Shown here: piece after piece, positions 4,634 to 7,471 of the stretch
How positions within the stretch are numbered: position 1 is the first letter of the stretch
Layout: each line of letters begins with the position of its first letter
Origin: an uncultured Bacteroidales bacterium
Lineage (GTDB): Bacteria > Bacteroidota > Bacteroidia > Bacteroidales > UBA932
Assembly: GCA_946614205.1 (NCBI GenBank)
Contig: CAMOGR010000034.1
Location: 1-7,471, forward strand
Length of the DNA: 7,471 bases
Reading direction: 5' to 3'
Translations under genes and position numbers: made by a program
Notes under the pieces: generated by a model
What the model saw: the letters and a program-made list of their open reading frames with translations, nothing else
Told to the model about the DNA's origin: nothing
Databases searched by the model: none

Positions 4634-5768
4634 CCTTTTCCTCGTCATACTGACGGTCCCATTCGCGGTAGTATTCAAGCCTGGGGTCTTCGAAGAGGGA
4701 CATCTGGACGGCCGATTCGTGAGTCAGTTTGCTCACGCCGAGGCCTACCTGCCGTATGGGGGTAGTGCCGTCCCAGACTTCCCCCAGCATCCTTCGGGCC
4801 TCGTTCAGGATAATGGCCGTTACGTCCGTGGGCTGGTCCAGCGAGGTCTGTTTCTGCGCCACGGAAAAGTCATTGTACTTTATGAACATCGATACCGTTG
4901 ACGCCCGGAAGTCATGCCGGCGGATTCGGTGCGCCACGATGCAGGCCACGTTGAAAAGCGCCCTGTCGATGTCTTTCGGGTCCGTGTAATCGCGGGAGAA
5001 GGTGCGTTCGGCGCTGACGCTCTTGGCCTCGGCGCGCTCGGTTTCCACGGGCGAATCGTCCCGGCCGTTGGCGTTTTCGTGCAGCTGCAGGGCGAACTTC
5101 CGGCCTACCAGCCTGGAGAGAGCCCCGATGTCGAGGCTGGCCAGCTGGCCTATCGTCTTGATTCCGTATGCGATAAGGCGCTCCTCGGTTTTCTTGCCCA
5201 CCCAGAGGAGGTCGCGTACGCCCAGCGGCCACATCTTCTCCTTGACTTCGCTTTCCCACAACGTGTGTACCTTGTCCGGCTTCTCGAAGTCCGAGGCCAT
5301 CTTCGCAAGGAGTTTGTTGGAGCCGATGCCCACGTTGACTGTGAATCCGAGCGTGTCCCGCACCTGATTCTTCAGCCGGGTTGCCACGCTGACGGCATCT
5401 TCAGGCGTGCAGCGGAGGCTCATGTCGATAAAGCACTCGTCTATGCTGAACTGCTGCAGCACAGGGGAATAGCTCCGGCAGATGGAGATAAAGCCTTCCG
5501 AACACTGTTTGTACCAGGCCCAGTCGCCACCCACGATGACAAGCTGAGGGCAGGTGCGAAGCGCCATGGACACCGGCTGTGCGGTCTTGATTCCGAGCTT
5601 CTTCGCCGGGATGGATGCGGCCGTGATGATGCTGCGACGGTCATTCGGGTCGCCGGATACCACGGACGGTATCAGACGTAAGTCCGGCTTGCCTTCTTTC
5701 ACAAACTTGACTGCGGTCCAGGAAAGGAACGCGGAATTCACGTCGATATGAAAGATGATGCGGTGCAT
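4617..5768 (-). CDS. dinB: Y-family DNA polymerase IV (DinB)
   Basis: The protein has 383 residues, within the normal range for DinB. It performs error-prone translesion synthesis past damaged bases. The palm begins FHIDVNSAFLSW with catalytic Asp9 and steric-gate Phe14; the second catalytic pair is in QFSIDECFID (Asp110, Glu111). VNVGIGSNKLLAKMASDFEKP (144-164) is the family's conserved nucleotide-contacting region, followed by the thumb helix-hairpin-helix (LLWVGKKTEERLIAYGIKTI, about 187-206). The little-finger domain spans about 245-350. The sequence QMSLFEDP (355-362) is a beta-clamp binding motif (QxxLF). The usual DMD start is DVN here, as in a clade common in Firmicutes and Bacteroidota; the changed second residue is not one of the three essential acids. 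The gene lies 30 bases after the rhomboid gene on the same strand, so it is probably cotranscribed. No SOS-type operator was recognised. Confidence 0.95.
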   Translation of the reverse strand: MHRIIFHIDVNSAFLSWTAVKFVKEGKPDLRLIPSVVSGDPNDRRSIITAASIPAKKLGIKTAQPVSMALRTCPQLVIVGGDWAWYKQCSEGFISICRSYSPVLQQFSIDECFIDMSLRCTPEDAVSVATRLKNQVRDTLGFTVNVGIGSNKLLAKMASDFEKPDKVHTLWESEVKEKMWPLGVRDLLWVGKKTEERLIAYGIKTIGQLASLDIGALSRLVGRKFALQLHENANGRDDSPVETERAEAKSVSAERTFSRDYTDPKDIDRALFNVACIVAHRIRRHDFRASTVSMFIKYNDFSVAQKQTSLDQPTDVTAIILNEARRMLGEVWDGTTPIRQVGLGVSKLTHESAVQMSLFEDPRLEYYREWDRQYDEEKAKAAV

Positions 5769-5798
5769 GGCTGAAGGTCACGATTCCACCGGACGGTT

Positions 5799-6410
5799 TC
5801 ACAGTCCGAGCTGGGAAAGGAAATGGCTGAAAACGGCCGGCTTGCAGATAATCGGAAACACCAGGCCGTACACGGCTCCCCAGAAGTGGGCGGTGTGGCC
5901 TATGTTGTCCATGTTGCGCCTGGCCATGTACCAGCAGTACAGGAGGTATGCCGGTGCGAAGATATAACCTGGTATCGGAATGGGAATCATGAAGATGTAG
6001 ATGCCCATCTTGGGCTCGAACAGTATGCTGGCGAACAGTATGGCAGAAACGGCACCCGAGGCGCCGACGGCTCTGTAGCTCCAGTCGTCGCGGTATTTGA
6101 CCAGGTCTCCGACAGTTGAGACGGCAATGGCTGAAATGTATAGGACCGCATACAGGATCTGACCGGCCGGCGCTCCGAAGGCGGCCGTGAAATACTGCTC
6201 CACGACCGGGCCGAAGAAGTACAGGGTGAGCATGTTGAAGAACAGATGCCCCCAGCCTGCGTGTACGACGCCGTAGGAAATCATTCGGTACCACTCCCTG
6301 TGGTGCCATACGGAGCTGGCGCTGAACAGGAGCCTGTTTCCGTTCAGCGTGCCGGTGAAGCAGAGTATGCTTACCAGGGAGGTGATGGCTATGAGAATGA
6401 GCGTTACCAT
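5799..6410 (-). CDS. rhomboid family intramembrane serine protease
   Basis: The protein has 203 residues with about six hydrophobic segments, the basic rhomboid core. The catalytic serine is in AVGASGAVSA (Ser118 of the GxSG motif) and the catalytic histidine in AHFWGAVYG (His175, in the 'AHxxG' helix). The HxxxN motif that holds the oxyanion region is present as HAGWGHLFFNM (His55, Asn59). The enzyme cuts transmembrane segments of other membrane proteins within the cytoplasmic membrane; the substrates are unknown. The start at 6410 is chosen because an in-frame TGA lies just upstream and the first helix begins at once (VTLILIAITSLVSILCF). A -7 box at 6490-6497 suggests a leader of about 70-75 bases. 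It is followed after 30 bases by dinB, an unexpected partner whose link is probably only shared transcription. Confidence 0.95.
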   Translation of the reverse strand: MVTLILIAITSLVSILCFTGTLNGNRLLFSASSVWHHREWYRMISYGVVHAGWGHLFFNMLTLYFFGPVVEQYFTAAFGAPAGQILYAVLYISAIAVSTVGDLVKYRDDWSYRAVGASGAVSAILFASILFEPKMGIYIFMIPIPIPGYIFAPAYLLYCWYMARRNMDNIGHTAHFWGAVYGLVFPIICKPAVFSHFLSQLGL

Positions 6411-6489
6411 TGTATTGCCTGTTCAAATCCTTCTGCAGCAGCCCTTGCAGTGCTTCCTGCCGCTCTCGGCCCAAGTGCCGGATGCCATA

Positions 6490-6497
6490 CAAAGATA
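6490..6497 (-). promoter_or_regulatory. -7 box TATCTTTG for the rhomboid-dinB transcript
   Basis: Read on the minus strand this is TATCTTTG, a full match to TAnnTTTG, identical to the box at 292-299. No clear -33 TTTG is seen at the usual distance. It lies about 80 bases before the rhomboid ATG and back to back with the Gre-factor promoter. Confidence 0.55.
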
Positions 6498-6538
6498 AGC
6501 ATTTTTAGTGATATGGACGCCCTGATGCCAGGGGCCCG

Positions 6539-6570
6539 GTTGGCCGTGTCGGCGAAAATGGTTAGATTTG
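6539..6570 (+). promoter_or_regulatory. promoter of the Gre-factor gene, near-leaderless
   Basis: GTTGG (6539-6543) and TAGATTTG (6563-6570) are spaced by exactly 20 bases, a good Bacteroidota promoter. The -7 box ends only 4 bases before the ATG at 6575, so transcription should start at or within a few bases of the start codon. Confidence 0.65.
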
Positions 6571-6574
6571 TGCC

Positions 6575-7042
6575 ATGGAATACCTGTCAAAGCAAAGATA
6601 CGACGAGATTGCTGCCGAGTTGAACCATCTTGTCAGCGAGGTATACCCCAGGATTAAGGACGACCTGGCGGAGGCCAGCGCCCAAGGGGACAGAAGCGAT
6701 AATGCCGGCTACCGTGAAGCGCGGCGGATGCAGGCCAGGACCATCAGCCGCATACGTTTCCTTCAGAAGGTCCTGGAGCATTCACGGGTCATAGACCCCG
6801 ACGTCCTCCCCAAAGACAGGGTAAGCCTTCTGAGCCGGGTCGAATTCACGAACCTTTCGACGAATGCCCGCATGACTTTCGAGATAGTCAGCCCTCACGA
6901 GATGGACCTTGAGGCCGGCAAGATTTCGCTTAAATCCCCGATAGGTGCCGCCTTGATGGGCAAGAAAGTCGGCGAAATCGCAGAGGCCAGTGTCCCTTCC
7001 GGCACACTGCGCCTGAGAATCGAGAGCATTACGTCCGCCTGA
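6575..7042 (+). CDS. GreA/GreB family transcription elongation factor
   Basis: The protein has 155 residues, the usual Gre length. It enters the secondary channel of backtracked RNA polymerase and stimulates cleavage of the RNA 3' end. The N-terminal coiled coil (about 1-76) carries the tip loop AQGDRSDNAGYREARR (36-51), equivalent to GDxSENAEY, with the two acids that coordinate the catalytic Mg at Asp39 and Asp42 (the second is normally Glu). GDRS and the following RxxxRIRFLxKxLE pattern are closer to GreB than to GreA, so the exact subtype is left open. The C-terminal FKBP-like domain (about 80-155) has the conserved EFTNLST start and SPIGAALMGKKVGE (121-134, family 'SPIxxALxGKxxGD'). The start is fixed by the coiled coil and by the promoter right before it. 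The gene is divergent from the rhomboid gene and ends 22 bases from the yccF-like gene. Confidence 0.93.
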   Translation: MEYLSKQRYDEIAAELNHLVSEVYPRIKDDLAEASAQGDRSDNAGYREARRMQARTISRIRFLQKVLEHSRVIDPDVLPKDRVSLLSRVEFTNLSTNARMTFEIVSPHEMDLEAGKISLKSPIGAALMGKKVGEIAEASVPSGTLRLRIESITSA

Positions 7043-7064
7043 GCCCCCTGAATCCTCTTCTTTG

Positions 7065-7433
7065 TCAGCGTATTACTTTCCCGAATGGGAATATCGAGCC
7101 TATGGCCATCTTGAAATGCTGCAGGCCCCACGGTATGCCTGCGATTGTGATGCAGAACAGCAGGCCGGATACCAGATGCAGGATGGCAATCTCCCACCAG
7201 CCGAGGAGAATCCAGATGAGGTTCATCACCACCGATAAGCAGCCCGGCTCGTTGGGGCCGTCCACCAGTTCGTGACCGAAAGGCCACAGGGCGTAGGTAC
7301 CCAGCTTGAAGAGCTGCGTGCCGAAAGGTATGCCGATGATGGTGATGCACATCAGCAGGCCGACGATGTAGTAAATGGCGGCGATGAGGATGCCGCCGAG
7401 TATAAGCCAGAGTAAGTTGCCGAGGAATCGCAT
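7065..7433 (-). CDS. YccF domain-containing inner membrane protein
   Basis: The protein has 122 residues and consists of two YccF repeats. Repeat one has the hydrophobic start LGNLLWLILGGILIAAIYYIVGLLMCITIIGIPFG and then TQLFKL...WPFG (about 4-53). Repeat two has VVMNLIWILLGWWEIAILHLVSGLLFCITIAGIPWG and then LQHFKM...FPFG (about 68-118). The GIPxGxQxFKx and x-PFG motifs occur at corresponding places in both, so an internal duplication is clear. E. coli YccF is an inner-membrane protein of unknown function; there is no evidence here for a transport or enzymatic role. The start at ATG 7433 is supported by a perfect -7 box TATATTTG at 7447-7454 on the minus strand. The gene is convergent with the Gre-factor gene, with no terminator hairpin in the 22-base gap. 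Confidence 0.93.
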   Translation of the reverse strand: MRFLGNLLWLILGGILIAAIYYIVGLLMCITIIGIPFGTQLFKLGTYALWPFGHELVDGPNEPGCLSVVMNLIWILLGWWEIAILHLVSGLLFCITIAGIPWGLQHFKMAIGSIFPFGKVIR

Positions 7434-7446
7434 ACGTTTTGGATTG

Positions 7447-7454
7447 CAAATATA
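7447..7454 (-). promoter_or_regulatory. -7 box TATATTTG for the yccF-like gene
   Basis: On the minus strand the bases read TATATTTG, a full TAnnTTTG match, ending 13 bases before the ATG at 7433. The expected leader is only 7-10 bases. The -33 element would lie just beyond the window edge and cannot be checked. Confidence 0.6.
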
Positions 7455-7471
7455 AACTTGGATTACGGCTT

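Noticed and set aside
4914..5681. 255-codon open frame on the plus strand
   Set aside because: It is antisense to dinB, which has all catalytic and clamp-binding motifs. Long antisense frames are expected in GC-rich codons.
5641..6492. 283-codon open frame on the minus strand
   Set aside because: It runs out of frame through the rhomboid gene and into dinB; the product is rich in Arg, His and Pro with no domain, while the rhomboid frame has its full active site.

Overview
The window looks like chromosomal DNA from a member of the Bacteroidales (phylum Bacteroidota). The main reason is the promoters. Most well-placed candidates carry the phylum-specific -7 box TAnnTTTG (or TAnnTTCG), and three pair it with an upstream TTGG at exactly the same spacing. 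Start codons lack Shine-Dalgarno sequences and sit in AT-rich leaders, several of them very short. Most genes are moderately GC-rich; the stretch at about 226-520 is visibly AT-richer. The genes are mostly housekeeping or widely conserved small families. I see no phage, integrase, transposase, CRISPR array, tRNA or rRNA.

Layout. 1-225: the C-terminal end of a GNAT acetyltransferase, cut by the window edge. 226-339: a strong promoter whose spacer is filled exactly by an inverted repeat. 340-711: a short unrecognised gene that may be the intact front of a frameshifted longer one. 705-1373 (minus): a membrane-anchored, helical protein of unknown function. 1374-1559: a divergent promoter region. 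1560-2545 (plus): a 37-codon fragment resembling the glycine-rich loop of a TIGR02172-type phosphotransferase, overlapping by ATGA a lipoprotein tyrosine phosphatase. 2576-3115 (minus): a beta-carbonic anhydrase. 3214-4070 (plus): a tight three-gene operon (DUF4234-like membrane protein, DUF4250 protein, unknown 88-residue protein). 4136-4633 (plus): a DnaQ-like DEDDh exonuclease whose 3' end overlaps, tail to tail, a DinB-type Y-family polymerase (4617-5768, minus). The polymerase lies 30 bases behind a rhomboid protease gene (5799-6410, minus), probably in the same operon. 6575-7042 (plus): a GreA/GreB-family transcript cleavage factor with a possibly leaderless mRNA. 7065-7433 (minus): a two-repeat YccF membrane protein.

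Functional links are loose. The exonuclease, the translesion polymerase and the Gre factor all act in nucleic-acid maintenance. The phosphatase with its kinase-like leader fragment may be what is left of a kinase/phosphatase pair. I find no convincing new multi-gene system. The best leads are the kinase remnant before the phosphatase, the broken-looking locus at 340-711, the duplicated gene start at 3804/4067 and the promoter-spacer dyad at 272-291.
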